Shown here in pieces: positions 1-8,801 of a stretch of DNA of 51,342 nt. The stretch lies in assembly GCA_964390795.1 (NCBI GenBank), contig CAYMLQ010000008.1, positions 1 through 51,342 of the forward strand. The letters run 5' to 3'. Position numbers and translations under genes: made by a program. Within the stretch, counting starts at the first letter, position 1. Each line of letters opens with the position of its first letter. Source of the DNA: CAYMLQ01 sp964390795. GTDB taxonomy: Bacteria > Verrucomicrobiota > Kiritimatiellia > RFP12 > UBA1067. The notes below the pieces were generated by a model. That model made no database searches. It was not told where the DNA came from and saw nothing but the letters and a program-made list of their open reading frames with translations.

Positions 1-740
1 TGGTTCCACGTCGGCGAGAAGCTGCCGAGGTCGCCCAGCGAGTCGGCACGCCAGCCCGCGCCGTGCGCCATGGCGTGGGCGGCGCACGCTTTGCCGTTCA
101 GCAGCATCACCAGCGGCGTTTTCTTGAAGGCCGCGAGGTAGGCGTCCACCACTTTCATGCACGACTCCTGAGAAGGCCATTTCGCGCTTTTCGACCCGCT
201 CAGGTGCCACTCGCCCCACCACCCCATGGAGCCGAGGTCGACGTGGTCGAGATCGGGATGCCCATCGTACCGGGCACCCAGCCGCCGGATGAAATCGAGG
301 TGCGCGTTCAGAACCACAGGGTCTCCCATATCGGGAATCGGAAACGGCCCTTTGCCATGGTGGTCGGCGTCGTAGATGCGTCCGCCGCTATTAGCGAGCC
401 AGGCCGGATGGTAAGGCTTCGCAGAAGGCGAGCAGCACATGACGCGGAAGGCCAACCGCTGCCCCGAGTCGCGCGACGCCTTCAGCGCACGGTCCACGAG
501 ATTCGTGTTGAGCGCGCCGGGCGCGCTCTCCAGATCCTTCCACCCCCAGCGGATATACTGAACCGTCGTGGGAATCCAGTCCGGCAGGTTTTTATCTTTT
601 TCGCTCGTCCAGTGGAACGTCTCCCAGCCCATGCCCGGGTTCGCCAACAGCTCCTCCGTCACCTCGGGCGTGACCGTCACCTGCTGCGCACCGCACGCGC
701 ACGCCAGAGCCCAGCACGTCGTTAACATCGTTGTCCGCAT
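1..740 (-). CDS. Secreted beta-galactosidase/DUF4832-like protein, 3' end cut by window edge
   Basis: The reading frame starts with ATG at 740 and stays open to the left edge, so the C-terminus is missing (246 residues seen). It opens with a short hydrophobic stretch ending near a Cys-Gly-Ala, which suggests a signal peptide or lipoprotein signal. This is followed by a segment with NPGMGW near residue 35, and later the motifs IRWGWKDLE, DLGSMGWWGEWH and SFSPTW. The pattern of aromatic residues at the ends of predicted strands fits a TIM-barrel glycosidase related to the DUF4832/DUF4874 and GH42-like group. That family call is from memory of the motif style, not from a search. It is probably the last visible gene of the unit that begins at the promoter near 6520. 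It is separated from the upstream gene by 108 bp holding two strong hairpins. Substrate unknown. Confidence 0.6.
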   Translation of the reverse strand, partial: MRTTMLTTCWALACACGAQQVTVTPEVTEELLANPGMGWETFHWTSEKDKNLPDWIPTTVQYIRWGWKDLESAPGALNTNLVDRALKASRDSGQRLAFRVMCCSPSAKPYHPAWLANSGGRIYDADHHGKGPFPIPDMGDPVVLNAHLDFIRRLGARYDGHPDLDHVDLGSMGWWGEWHLSGSKSAKWPSQESCMKVVDAYLAAFKKTPLVMLLNGKACAAHAMAHGAGWRADSLGDLGSFSPTWN

Positions 741-769
741 CTCGCCAACCTTTCACGTAAAAACATGCA

Positions 770-845
770 GGGCGAGCAGACGCTCGCCCCTCCCTGCTCC
801 GCATGCACGGCCGCAGGATGGGAGGGACGCGCGTCTGCGCGTCCC
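770..845. repeat. Paired GC-rich hairpin element between two co-directional genes
   Basis: Two perfect hairpins lie 34 bp apart. The first, at 770-789, has an 8-bp stem and loop AGAC. The second, at 824-845, has a 9-bp stem and loop GTCT, so the two loops are complementary to each other. The intervening DNA also has CTCCC and GGGAG arms, so the whole block can fold as one structure. The second hairpin begins 3 bp past the stop codon of the upstream gene (849). It looks like a REP-type palindromic element and could act as an mRNA stabiliser or attenuator within the operon. No T-tract is present, so I do not call it an intrinsic terminator. Confidence 0.7.
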
Positions 846-848
846 GGC

Positions 849-2978
849 CTACCGCCTCTTGAAGACCAGTACCGCGACACCGTCGCGCCCGGCCTGCACC
901 GTCACGCCGTCGGCGGCGCCTTCAACCTTCATCTCACCCACGCTGTCGGACTCGACGAACGCATAGCCTGGCACGCGGATGCGCGCCGCCGCCGTCTTCT
1001 CCGCGCTCTGCGTCACCACAACCGCCAAACGTTGACCATTTGCGAAGCCGCGCGCAGCCACCATCGCGTTGTCGTTCACGATGCCGTCCGTATCGCGGTA
1101 GAGCCCCAACAGCAGCAGATCGCAGTACCTGTCGCGCAGTCGGTTGATCTTGGCGAGATAAGCCTGATAGACCGGCGTCTTGTCGATCAGGTCGCGACAC
1201 CGGCAGATCTCGATGTCGTTCCGCAGGCCTTTCAGCACCGACAGATTCACGCGGCGCGGAATATCCGTGTCGTCCCGGATCTCGCGGTCAGAGAGGACGA
1301 TCTCTGGAAACGTGTAGCGCCCCCACTCCGGAAAAGCCTCTGGCCCGGCAGCTCCGGTCACGTTGTGTACATAGTCCACATGCTGCGCGGTCACGTCAGT
1401 AAAGTGCTCCGTTCCGAGCGCGAATTCAGCAAGTCCCTTGGAGTCAAGATAGTCGTGAATCATCTTCAGCGTCTCGGCCTTGTCGGCCATCACCCGCGTA
1501 TTCGGCACAGGGAATTCGCCGTTCAGCTCCCAGTTGGAGTTCGCCTCACAGTAGCCCAGCTGGTCATAGAACACGCTGTCCGCGCCGAAGCTGACCGCGC
1601 GGTCGGCCATGCGCAGCAGCCATTTCCGCCACGACTCCCGCCTTGTGTCAGCCACGACAAACGTCCGGGCGTTATAATGCCCTGTAAACGTCCCGAGCCC
1701 CTTGAACCGATACTGCTCCGTATAATCCGCTCCGGTATTGTCGTGGTAACAGACGGACTTGCCATCGCCGTTCCTGTAGAACGCGCTCTCGCGGTCGATC
1801 AGCTTACCGTTGAAATACAACAGCACTTTGCCTCCGCTCCTCCGACAGGCCGCGATCGCGTCCGCCCAGCCCTTATCTCCGCCCTGTTCGGGATCAGTCA
1901 CCCAATAGGAGTCAGGGTAGCCGTTGTCCATGCCGCTCTGCCACCAGCCGAACGGGAACACCGCGTTCACGCCCACGCTCTCACCGGCCTTGCGGATGCG
2001 GTTGTCCAAATCCGCGTAACGGAAGAACGTCTCGCCGTACTGGTGACGGAAAATGATGCGCTGCCATCCTTTCATCTGGGTCACCCACACCGGTGCCTCG
2101 CGGTGGCGCCACCACGTATCGGCCCATTTCCGGTAGATCTTGGACGTCTGGTGCCACGTGCCGGTATAGGTTGCGAGCACGTTCGCTTCGCACGTCCACA
2201 CCTGGCCATTCGTGCAGTTAGGATACTTGTAGAGGCCCACTTCAAGCCTGGTGAACGCTCCGGCGTCATCGGGGTAGACTCGCAGCCCGTGCCACGTGTC
2301 CTGATAGGTCAGGTCATGGCTGCCCAGATAGAGCCCCTGGGCTTCGCCTACAAAAGCGAAGCAGTTTGCCGAGGTGTGCGCCGGATACTTCAGGTCGGTT
2401 TGGCGGTAATACTGTGAAGGCGCCATGTACGGTGGACTGTTACCGGCCGTGACGATGCGCTTGACCGGATCGGCGATGAGCTGCCCGCCAAGATGCGTCG
2501 TCAGCAGCCTGTGGCCCGGCGGCAACCGGCATGCGCCGACCAGCGGGTAGTGCAGCTCGCGGATGATGGTGTGCGGCTCTCTGTTCGAGACTTCGGAGCC
2601 GAAGCGGACAAGCCCGTCCTCCACCCGTACCGAAAGCGAGAGTCCCATCTTCAGTTCGGCATCGCGCGTCTTCAGCGAGCGGTATGTGAGAATGATCCGC
2701 CCGTCCTCCTGCCGCACTTCGGGCACATTGTCTGGTGCCAGAACCTCGATCTCTTTCTCGCCGTCTTTGCGGTCGAAGTAGAGTCGCCACAGCGGACACC
2801 CGCCCGCATACTCCTGCCCGGTCTGCGCGTTTTTGAGAGAAGTCAGATTTCCCTTCACGTCGACCGCGACCTCGACGTCGCCGTGCTTCAGCGCATACGT
2901 CTGTGCGCCCACGCTTAGGCACCCGCACAACACTGCGGCAAACACAGAAACGAATGCCCCGATCCCTGTTCTTCTCAT
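849..2978 (-). CDS. Secreted DUF6259-type glycosidase-like protein
   Basis: A 709-residue protein with a signal peptide (residues 1-25, ending VGAQ). An N-terminal beta-sandwich (about 26-260) carries the typical opening of glycosidase accessory domains (YALKHGDVEVAVD). It is followed by a TIM-barrel-like region with WKGW-type aromatic motifs, FPFGWWQSGMDNGYPDSYW near residue 330, the acidic strand end GADSVFYDQLGY and GTEHFTD. A small C-terminal beta domain closes it. The arrangement resembles DUF6259 proteins, which are distant relatives of GH101 and other clan GH-A-like enzymes. Candidate catalytic residues are the Asp of FYDQLG and the Glu of GTEHF, inferred only from position at strand ends. 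It starts 10 bp after the esterase gene and is clearly in the same operon. Substrate unknown; pectic side chains are plausible from context. Confidence 0.72.
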   Translation of the reverse strand: MRRTGIGAFVSVFAAVLCGCLSVGAQTYALKHGDVEVAVDVKGNLTSLKNAQTGQEYAGGCPLWRLYFDRKDGEKEIEVLAPDNVPEVRQEDGRIILTYRSLKTRDAELKMGLSLSVRVEDGLVRFGSEVSNREPHTIIRELHYPLVGACRLPPGHRLLTTHLGGQLIADPVKRIVTAGNSPPYMAPSQYYRQTDLKYPAHTSANCFAFVGEAQGLYLGSHDLTYQDTWHGLRVYPDDAGAFTRLEVGLYKYPNCTNGQVWTCEANVLATYTGTWHQTSKIYRKWADTWWRHREAPVWVTQMKGWQRIIFRHQYGETFFRYADLDNRIRKAGESVGVNAVFPFGWWQSGMDNGYPDSYWVTDPEQGGDKGWADAIAACRRSGGKVLLYFNGKLIDRESAFYRNGDGKSVCYHDNTGADYTEQYRFKGLGTFTGHYNARTFVVADTRRESWRKWLLRMADRAVSFGADSVFYDQLGYCEANSNWELNGEFPVPNTRVMADKAETLKMIHDYLDSKGLAEFALGTEHFTDVTAQHVDYVHNVTGAAGPEAFPEWGRYTFPEIVLSDREIRDDTDIPRRVNLSVLKGLRNDIEICRCRDLIDKTPVYQAYLAKINRLRDRYCDLLLLGLYRDTDGIVNDNAMVAARGFANGQRLAVVVTQSAEKTAAARIRVPGYAFVESDSVGEMKVEGAADGVTVQAGRDGVAVLVFKRR

Positions 2979-2988
2979 CGCGATTCCC

Positions 2989-4200
2989 TCACTTGCTCAC
3001 ACTGAGCGTCACCGGTTTTGCCCTGATCTTCAAGTTCGGCACGGTCACAAGTCCCGTGTCGTCTGCCTGAACTTCGCCTTTGCTGTCGCCGAACATCCAG
3101 AGCACGGTTTCGCCCGGCTTGACCTTAAACGCCTGGAGACGCCGCAGGCTAACGTTCGCCGTGGCCTCTGCCGGAAGCGCGAAGGACGTTTTGAGCGTAG
3201 CGGGATCCGTCAGAAAGAGCGAGACTTCGGCCTTCTTGCGCGAGTCGCTGAGCATCTTCCAGCGGAAAAAGGCGTTGACCTGCCCCGGCTTCTTATCCGC
3301 CAGATTGCCCGGCCAGGGTAATGGGTCGTTGGTCGACGCGTCCGTGAACACCGCATAGGCCTCGTTCTTCCTCACACTCAGCCAGTCGAACGAATTCACC
3401 AGGTCATTGACCGCGAGGATCTTCGCGTTGTTGTTCGCGTGTCCGAACGGCCCCCAGTAGAAAAAGAGCGGGTACTTGCGCGTGTTCATCGCGCTCACAA
3501 AGGCCTCGTGGTTGGTCGACCACGAATCGTTCGGCGCGGAGTAATCGACGCAGACCGGCGGATCGGGCAGGCGCGCGTCCGCCGGCAACGTGTAGGGAGG
3601 GAAACCCATGCGGCTTGACACATGCTCGACGCGGGCGGGCACGTTGGCCTTGATCGCCGCGAACACGTCGCCGTGCCGCATGCCGATGCCCAGCGTACCG
3701 CTGCCGCCCATGGAGTTGCCGCACAGGTAGACGCGGTCCGGGTCGATGCCGTACTTCTCGATCACCCACCGCACCGTGTCCATCACCCGCTTTTCCGTCG
3801 GGCCAAGGTCGAAGCCCTTGTAGGTTTGGATCCCCCACCACCAGTCGCCCTTGTTCGCGCGGCAGTCGAGGTAGAGCGCGAAGAAATCCTCCGGAGCATG
3901 GTAGATGTCGTGGTTGCCCGGAGTCAGCGTGCATTTCAGGCACGAGTGTACGTCGTGTCCTGCTGAGTGCAGAACCACATAGAGCGGCGCATGCTTCTGC
4001 GGCTGCTTGGGATGCAGCACAAAGAACGTGTCTCGCTGGGGTTTCGCATAGCCCCATGACGCCTTCACCCCGTTCGTAAAGACCTCCAGCTTGCGACCGA
4101 GGTGGTCCAGCTCCGGCGCCTTTTCGAGCGCCCACTCATCCGCACCATAGCTGAGAGACGAAAGCAACACCAATCCCGACAGCATCATGCTACTCTTCAT
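2989..4200 (-). CDS. Secreted alpha/beta-hydrolase (carbohydrate esterase-like)
   Basis: A 403-residue protein with a signal peptide (MKSSMMLSGLVLLSSLSYG, then ADEWAL). The alpha/beta-hydrolase core has the strand VVLHSAGHD, the nucleophile elbow GNSMGG with Ser163 near the middle, and a candidate catalytic His254 in GPFGHANN. The acid is probably the Asp of the CVDYSAPNDSW region. A C-terminal domain of about 120 residues (from about 285) is beta-rich and ends LSVSK. The family resembles PHB-depolymerase-like and prolyl-oligopeptidase-like esterases, which often remove acetyl or feruloyl groups from plant polysaccharides. That activity is an inference. It lies 23 bp downstream of the GH65-like gene and 10 bp upstream of the DUF6259 gene, so it should be co-transcribed with both. 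Confidence 0.78.
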   Translation of the reverse strand: MKSSMMLSGLVLLSSLSYGADEWALEKAPELDHLGRKLEVFTNGVKASWGYAKPQRDTFFVLHPKQPQKHAPLYVVLHSAGHDVHSCLKCTLTPGNHDIYHAPEDFFALYLDCRANKGDWWWGIQTYKGFDLGPTEKRVMDTVRWVIEKYGIDPDRVYLCGNSMGGSGTLGIGMRHGDVFAAIKANVPARVEHVSSRMGFPPYTLPADARLPDPPVCVDYSAPNDSWSTNHEAFVSAMNTRKYPLFFYWGPFGHANNNAKILAVNDLVNSFDWLSVRKNEAYAVFTDASTNDPLPWPGNLADKKPGQVNAFFRWKMLSDSRKKAEVSLFLTDPATLKTSFALPAEATANVSLRRLQAFKVKPGETVLWMFGDSKGEVQADDTGLVTVPNLKIRAKPVTLSVSK

Positions 4201-4223
4201 TTTTTACCCTCATTATTCCAAAC

Positions 4224-6479
4224 TCAATTAACGCGTACGATTTCGGTCCGCCCCTTGATCCGGACGCCGATCCGCTTGTTCCGGACTTGAGCGGTCACTT
4301 CCGTGACAGCGGCCTTGTCGAGCGCCGTTTCGTCGATCAGCCCGGCGGGCACCACCAGCATCCGCGTCCGCTCACGCCCCGCATCTCCCGGCTCCAGTGT
4401 CAACCTGACGATCTTGCCGCCCTTCACCTCCACCTCCGCCGTGAGGTTGCCGTGGCAGGCGAGCTTGAACGCGTAGTCCTTCCACGCCTCAGGCACGCCC
4501 TGCGCAATCAAGATCAACTCCTCCCTGTTCTGCAGCAGTATCTGGTTCAACGCGTACACGACGTTGCCGGACGCCGTGGAAAACCAGGGGCACCGCGACA
4601 CCTTGGGCTCGTTGATCTCGAACATTTCACCGAAGCATCCTGAGCCAGACGCCGCCTCATCCAGCAGTTTGACAGGCTCCGACTTGTCGCCCAGCTCGGC
4701 CAGCGCCGCAGCCATCCATCCCAGATACCACGCGCACACCGACGAGCCCATCTGATACATGTTGCCAAAGGCCCGCCCGTTCTTGACGTAGTGATAGACC
4801 GCGTTGCGCTGGCGCTCACTCGTCTCGTCAAAAACCGGATACGGAAAGAGCCCGCCCAGCGACGCCACGCTCTCGTCCTTGCATCCCGCATAGGGCACAT
4901 ACCGATCGCCCTCGGCCGGCAGCGAGTCGCGCAGCCTCGCCGCCGCGTGCTTCCAAGCCGCAGCCTCCGCTTCATCCGACTTCAGCAAGGCGGCCGCCTT
5001 CGCGCCCGCCTCGAGCGTGTAGATCGCGCCGCAGGAGGTCATGAAGGGATTGACCTTCGCCGGCCCCAACCGCTCCAGATCCGTGCATTTGCCGATGAAC
5101 ATTCCCCCGTCCGGCGCTTCGTAGACCATGTTGGCGAGGAAGAACCGTGCGCACTCCTTGATCACAGGGTAGCCCGTTTTCGCCAAATACTCCGCATCGT
5201 CCGTGAACAGGTACTGGTACCACGCCGCCAGCGCGATGTTCGACATGTGGAAGACGTGCTCCATCCAGAATCCGGGCGGCGCGGCCTCACTCCCGTCCTC
5301 CAGCGTCTCCCACGGGTATCGTGCGCCATAGAACCCCGGCTTGCCATAATGGGCGGCGCGGTAGAGCGCGGTTTTCAACCCCGCGCACCGGAATTCAGGG
5401 CCGCGCCGCGCGATGTCTCGGTGATTGCTGCTGACCAACGCCTGATAGCAGAACATCTCGTCCCAGCCGAAAAAACGCCCTGCCCAGTGCGTGTTGAAAA
5501 GGCCGACCGGAAACGACCACCGCGTGGCATTCGCCCTCAGGTGGTACTGCGCCGTGTAATACATCCGCTCCAGCCGCGCGTCGGGCAGCCGCACATACGA
5601 CTCGCCCCAGTACGCAGCCCACGCCTTCTGGTGCTCGGCGAGCAGGGCGTCATAGCCAGCCTGCCGCACGAAGGACTGCAGCTTGGCGGCGCGCTCTGCA
5701 TAGTCCTTGCCGTCCAACGAGTCGGCGAAGAGCAAGAAGAAGGTCTGCTCGACCGGAGTTGACGCCTCCAGCGCGATTTCTGAGGTTAACGCAACGGCTT
5801 GCCGGTCGACCGTCGCCGTCACCTGCTTGTCTGAGAAGACCGAAACGACGCCCTCGCAGGCGCGGTGTGCATCCGCCGTAAACCGGAACTCCGCGCTCTG
5901 GGTCGGCCCGTTCCACGTGCCGGTGCAAACCAGGCGCTTCGGCAGGCGGTTTTCGTTGCCAGGCGGAGAGAGCTGATAACGGAATGCGCTGCGCACCCGG
6001 CGAACTCCCGGAGCAGACGAGGCCATGCGGCGTTTCACCACAACGAGGTCGCGCGTCAGTGGCGTGAAGACCGTCGTCTCGACGATCATTCCGTTCGCGT
6101 AGGCGTTGCTGCAAACCGTCATCGCCGAGCGCGTGTCGAGTGTTTGCGACCACGCTGTCGGAACCGCGCACACTTGGCCGTCGACGCTCAGAGCCCACTC
6201 GAAGTGTCCGAACGGGATGAGCTGATCGTTCGGCGGCCCGTAGCGCCGGCCCGCCCATGTGATGCCGGGTGTCATATGGCAGTAAGCCCGCTGAGTCTGC
6301 CCGCCCAGATAGTCGACCAACATGCAGAGGCTACCGTTGCTCACCAGCGGCGGCACATAGCCATTGGGCACTGCGTTCGACACGCCGCCCACCGTGTTCA
6401 CATGGGGGGAGGCCACATCCGCAAAGGCTCCTGTTGTCCCCAGGCATAAACAAAGCGCAACGATTCCCCACTTATGCAT
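4224..6479 (-). CDS. Secreted (alpha/alpha)6-barrel glycoside hydrolase, GH65-like
   Basis: A 751-residue protein with a signal peptide (residues 1-21, ending AFA). The N-terminal beta-sandwich (about 25-290) has the VPNGYVPPLVSNGSLCMLVDY opening typical of GH65/GH95-like enzymes. The (alpha/alpha)6 barrel follows from about residue 300. It carries RANATRWSFPVGLF and HWAGRFFGWDEMFCYQ near residues 325-345, equivalent to the 'WD-E-F' motif of GH65-type barrels. FMTSCGAIYTLEAGAKAA later lies where the acid region is expected. It differs enough that the family number is tentative; GH95 or an unclassified relative is possible. The start is preceded by GGGGGAG 4 bp away. It is the first gene after the direct-repeat promoter at 6515-6581. 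Likely role: removal of terminal sugars from oligosaccharides outside the cytoplasm. Confidence 0.7.
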   Translation of the reverse strand: MHKWGIVALCLCLGTTGAFADVASPHVNTVGGVSNAVPNGYVPPLVSNGSLCMLVDYLGGQTQRAYCHMTPGITWAGRRYGPPNDQLIPFGHFEWALSVDGQVCAVPTAWSQTLDTRSAMTVCSNAYANGMIVETTVFTPLTRDLVVVKRRMASSAPGVRRVRSAFRYQLSPPGNENRLPKRLVCTGTWNGPTQSAEFRFTADAHRACEGVVSVFSDKQVTATVDRQAVALTSEIALEASTPVEQTFFLLFADSLDGKDYAERAAKLQSFVRQAGYDALLAEHQKAWAAYWGESYVRLPDARLERMYYTAQYHLRANATRWSFPVGLFNTHWAGRFFGWDEMFCYQALVSSNHRDIARRGPEFRCAGLKTALYRAAHYGKPGFYGARYPWETLEDGSEAAPPGFWMEHVFHMSNIALAAWYQYLFTDDAEYLAKTGYPVIKECARFFLANMVYEAPDGGMFIGKCTDLERLGPAKVNPFMTSCGAIYTLEAGAKAAALLKSDEAEAAAWKHAAARLRDSLPAEGDRYVPYAGCKDESVASLGGLFPYPVFDETSERQRNAVYHYVKNGRAFGNMYQMGSSVCAWYLGWMAAALAELGDKSEPVKLLDEAASGSGCFGEMFEINEPKVSRCPWFSTASGNVVYALNQILLQNREELILIAQGVPEAWKDYAFKLACHGNLTAEVEVKGGKIVRLTLEPGDAGRERTRMLVVPAGLIDETALDKAAVTEVTAQVRNKRIGVRIKGRTEIVRVN

Positions 6480-6514
6480 AAAGCTCCCCCATGCTGATTT
6501 CCAGCGTTGGAATC

Positions 6515-6581
6515 ACTATAGGTTATGCCCCACCCCCGCGCAACCTTGAAAATGCGAACTTGCCCCTTGATTTTGCGAACT
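6515..6581 (-). promoter_or_regulatory. Promoter with two 21-bp-spaced activator-like boxes upstream of GH65-like gene
   Basis: Read on the minus strand, box 1 is AGTTCGCAAAATCAAGG (6581-6565) and box 2 is AGTTCGCATTTTCAAGG (6560-6544), 21 bp apart. Box 2 is followed with no gap by the -35 TTGCGC (6543-6538), 17 bp of spacer and the -10 TATAGT (6520-6515). The start codon at 6479 gives a leader of about 30 nt. The same geometry occurs at 24779-24845 and 35925-35992. Direct repeats at two helical turns that touch the -35 are typical of AraC/XylS-type activator sites. The regulator itself is not in the window, so the family is inference. Confidence 0.75.
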
Positions 6582-6652
6582 GGAAAACCAGTCTCCCTCC
6601 GTGGTGCAGGCGCGGCGGAAGCCGAGCCCACCCCCAGCGTACTCGATGCGGT

Positions 6653-8662
6653 TTATCTCTCGGCGTTTCCATGGCGCGCTTGAATCAAGCGGAGAATTGT
6701 AAACGAAAAGGGCTGAACCGGATACGAGAAGTCGGATCCCGCGCCGCCGAACTCCGAGCACGCAGGACGTACAGCGTCCGGCTCGTCGACCGTGTTCTCC
6801 CGTGCCGGGTCTGCGGACCACAGCGTTGTCACGCGGGCGGTCGGACAGACCGCCGCAACGCCCTGTAGTTTGATTCTGATCTCGCGTGCTTGAGCGGAGC
6901 GGTTCACCACGCGCACCAGCACGTCGCCCGTCGCCCGTTCCAGTCCGGCAACGGCGAACACCTCTGCTTCCTTGGCCGCAACGGCAGGCTCGACCTTTGT
7001 CTGAAGAATCTCGTCCGGGCGGTTCTGCGCCAGCATCAGTTGCACGTAGTACGACGAGCGCGGCGCCACGCGGGAGCTGTCAAACCCGATCATGTTCACA
7101 GGCCAGGCGACATCGTTCACATGGAAGAACAGCGGCGCGTACGAGGCCATCCGTACGACATCGCTGTTGCGCTCGAGCCCGAGAAGGTAGGCGGCCTCGG
7201 AGAGCGCCGCCATCAGGTTGCCCTGCCCCACCCCGCGCGTGCAGCCGAACTCGCCCACATAGACCTTCGGCCCGCTGCGGTCGGCCGTGTCGTACGTGTC
7301 GAAGGCCGCGAAGAAGGAAGCGGCATCGCCGTACTTGTGGTCGTCCACCATCGCTACAGGCGCGTCCTTGAGCCGCTGGTTGCTGATGATTGTGAGCGCC
7401 GGATACCGATTGTGGATCGCCTGGTAGAAAGACAGATAGTTTGTGCGGTAAACGGCCGTGCTCGCCTCATTGCCGATTTCGATGTACCGCAGCGGGAACG
7501 GCTCCGGATGCCCGTTGGCTGCGCGCTGCGCGCCCCACGTTGAATTCGTCGGGCCCAGCGCGTACTCGATGGCGTCCAGCGCCTCCTGCACGAACTCGCC
7601 GACCTTCTCCGGAGGTGCATATTCGGCGTGACGGTAGTTGTCGCTGAAGCCGGGGTTGCAGACCCACAGCGCAGCCGCGCCGAGGTCCTCGCACAGTTGA
7701 AGGTACTCGTGGAAGCCGAGCCCGTTGCTGGTCCAGTAGCCCCACAAGTTGGCCGTGCCGCAGCGCCGCTCGATCGGGCCGACCGAGCGCTTCCACTGCA
7801 CGCGGTTGTCGAGGTTCATGCCGCCGACGATGGCGCCGCCCGGAAACCGCACGAAAGCTGGCTTCAAGTCCGCCAGCGCCTGCACCAGATCCGGCCGCAG
7901 CCCGTTGGGCCGGCCCTTGAACGTGTCGCGCGGAAAAAGCGAGACCACGTCGAGCTGAAGCGTGCCGACGCGCGACACGGTCAGGCTGAGGCGCGCGCTC
8001 GCGTCAGACTCGCCCGCCTGTATGGAGCAGCGGTACTGCCGCCAGTCACCCGCCACGCCCGACACGGTCGTCCGGCCGTAGCACTCGCGCCCGCTAGCGC
8101 TCTCCAGCGCCGCTGAGACCTCAAAGGGCGCACCGTCCGCTGTGCGCGCGAAAAACGACAGGTCATACCAGTTGCCCTTCTGTACGTTCATCCCCCAGTA
8201 GCCGTCGTTGACCACGCCGACGCGGCCCGACGCGTTGCGCACCGTGACGCGCATCGAGTGCGGGTTTGCGGCATTCAGCGGCGCCTCTTCCACTAGTTTG
8301 ATCGAGCCCTTCGCGCCGCCCTCAGCCAGCAGTTTCCAGCCCCACAGTTCGTTGCCGAACCACTTGCGCTCCTGCCAGTCAGCCTTCGTGCGCAGCAGGT
8401 TGCCGGCCCAGCTTGCGCCCTTCGGCAGCGAGGTAATCTCAAAGTCGCGGTTCAGCACCATTTCCGCGTAGAGGCCGCCTTCGCCCGCATGGTTGATCTC
8501 CTCGAAGAAGATCCCGTAAAGGTCCGGGCTCACCTCGACGCGCGGCGACGCGCCGTCGACCAGCACCGTCACCGGCTCGGCCGCGCCCGCGCACAGGACG
8601 CACCCGACCGACACCGCAAGCGCGATGGCGCGAAACCCCGCAACCGATTCAGTCCTCCTCAC
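6653..8662 (-). CDS. Alpha-L-arabinofuranosidase, GH51
   Basis: About 669 residues from a GTG start at 8662. I chose this start because AGGAGG lies 6 bp upstream and a signal peptide follows at once (IALAVSVGCVLCAGAAEP). An in-frame ATG at 8758 would add a low-complexity leader encoded by heptamer repeats. Family signatures are LYGIFFEEINHAGEGGLYAE near the N-terminus, a CBM4_9-like insert (about residues 130-240), VRFPGG, the acid/base motif EIGNEAS (Glu399) and the nucleophile motif VGEFG (Glu471). A C-terminal beta-sandwich completes the fold. It releases alpha-L-arabinofuranosyl residues from arabinan or arabinoxylan. It lies downstream of the GH127 gene, across an inverted repeat at 8802-8863. 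It is probably the last gene of the pectin operon, since the next gene has its own promoter. Confidence 0.94.
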   Translation of the reverse strand: MRRTESVAGFRAIALAVSVGCVLCAGAAEPVTVLVDGASPRVEVSPDLYGIFFEEINHAGEGGLYAEMVLNRDFEITSLPKGASWAGNLLRTKADWQERKWFGNELWGWKLLAEGGAKGSIKLVEEAPLNAANPHSMRVTVRNASGRVGVVNDGYWGMNVQKGNWYDLSFFARTADGAPFEVSAALESASGRECYGRTTVSGVAGDWRQYRCSIQAGESDASARLSLTVSRVGTLQLDVVSLFPRDTFKGRPNGLRPDLVQALADLKPAFVRFPGGAIVGGMNLDNRVQWKRSVGPIERRCGTANLWGYWTSNGLGFHEYLQLCEDLGAAALWVCNPGFSDNYRHAEYAPPEKVGEFVQEALDAIEYALGPTNSTWGAQRAANGHPEPFPLRYIEIGNEASTAVYRTNYLSFYQAIHNRYPALTIISNQRLKDAPVAMVDDHKYGDAASFFAAFDTYDTADRSGPKVYVGEFGCTRGVGQGNLMAALSEAAYLLGLERNSDVVRMASYAPLFFHVNDVAWPVNMIGFDSSRVAPRSSYYVQLMLAQNRPDEILQTKVEPAVAAKEAEVFAVAGLERATGDVLVRVVNRSAQAREIRIKLQGVAAVCPTARVTTLWSADPARENTVDEPDAVRPACSEFGGAGSDFSYPVQPFSFTILRLIQARHGNAER

Positions 8663-8706
8663 ATCCGTCCTCCTGTTGGTCTTCGGCTCGTTCACCTGGT
8701 CGATAA

Positions 8707-8742
8707 CTTGAGCGTTGAAAGTTGAGCGTTGAGCGTTGAACG
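8707..8742. repeat. Short tandem heptamer repeat (TCAACGC type)
   Basis: On the minus strand this is about five tandem copies of the 7-mer TCAACGC, one varied to TCAACTT. It lies between the GH127 and GH51 genes. It belongs to the same class of 7-bp tandem repeats found at 33063-33101, 33139-33175, 41022-41079 and 46767-46945, although the unit sequence differs. Such arrays resemble the STRR repeats described from cyanobacteria. It is read as an ATG-initiated leader only if the wrong start is chosen for the GH51 gene. Confidence 0.8.
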
Positions 8743-8801
8743 TTTTTCCATTGTTCATGCCCGCTCTGCTGGCGACCGACTTACCTATAACTTCAAGTTG
8801 T

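Noticed and set aside
765..2417. Long open frame on the plus strand opposite the DUF6259 gene
   Set aside because: It is antisense to a gene with clear domains and signal peptide. The protein is Arg/His/Val-rich with no family motif, which is typical of shadow frames in GC-rich DNA.
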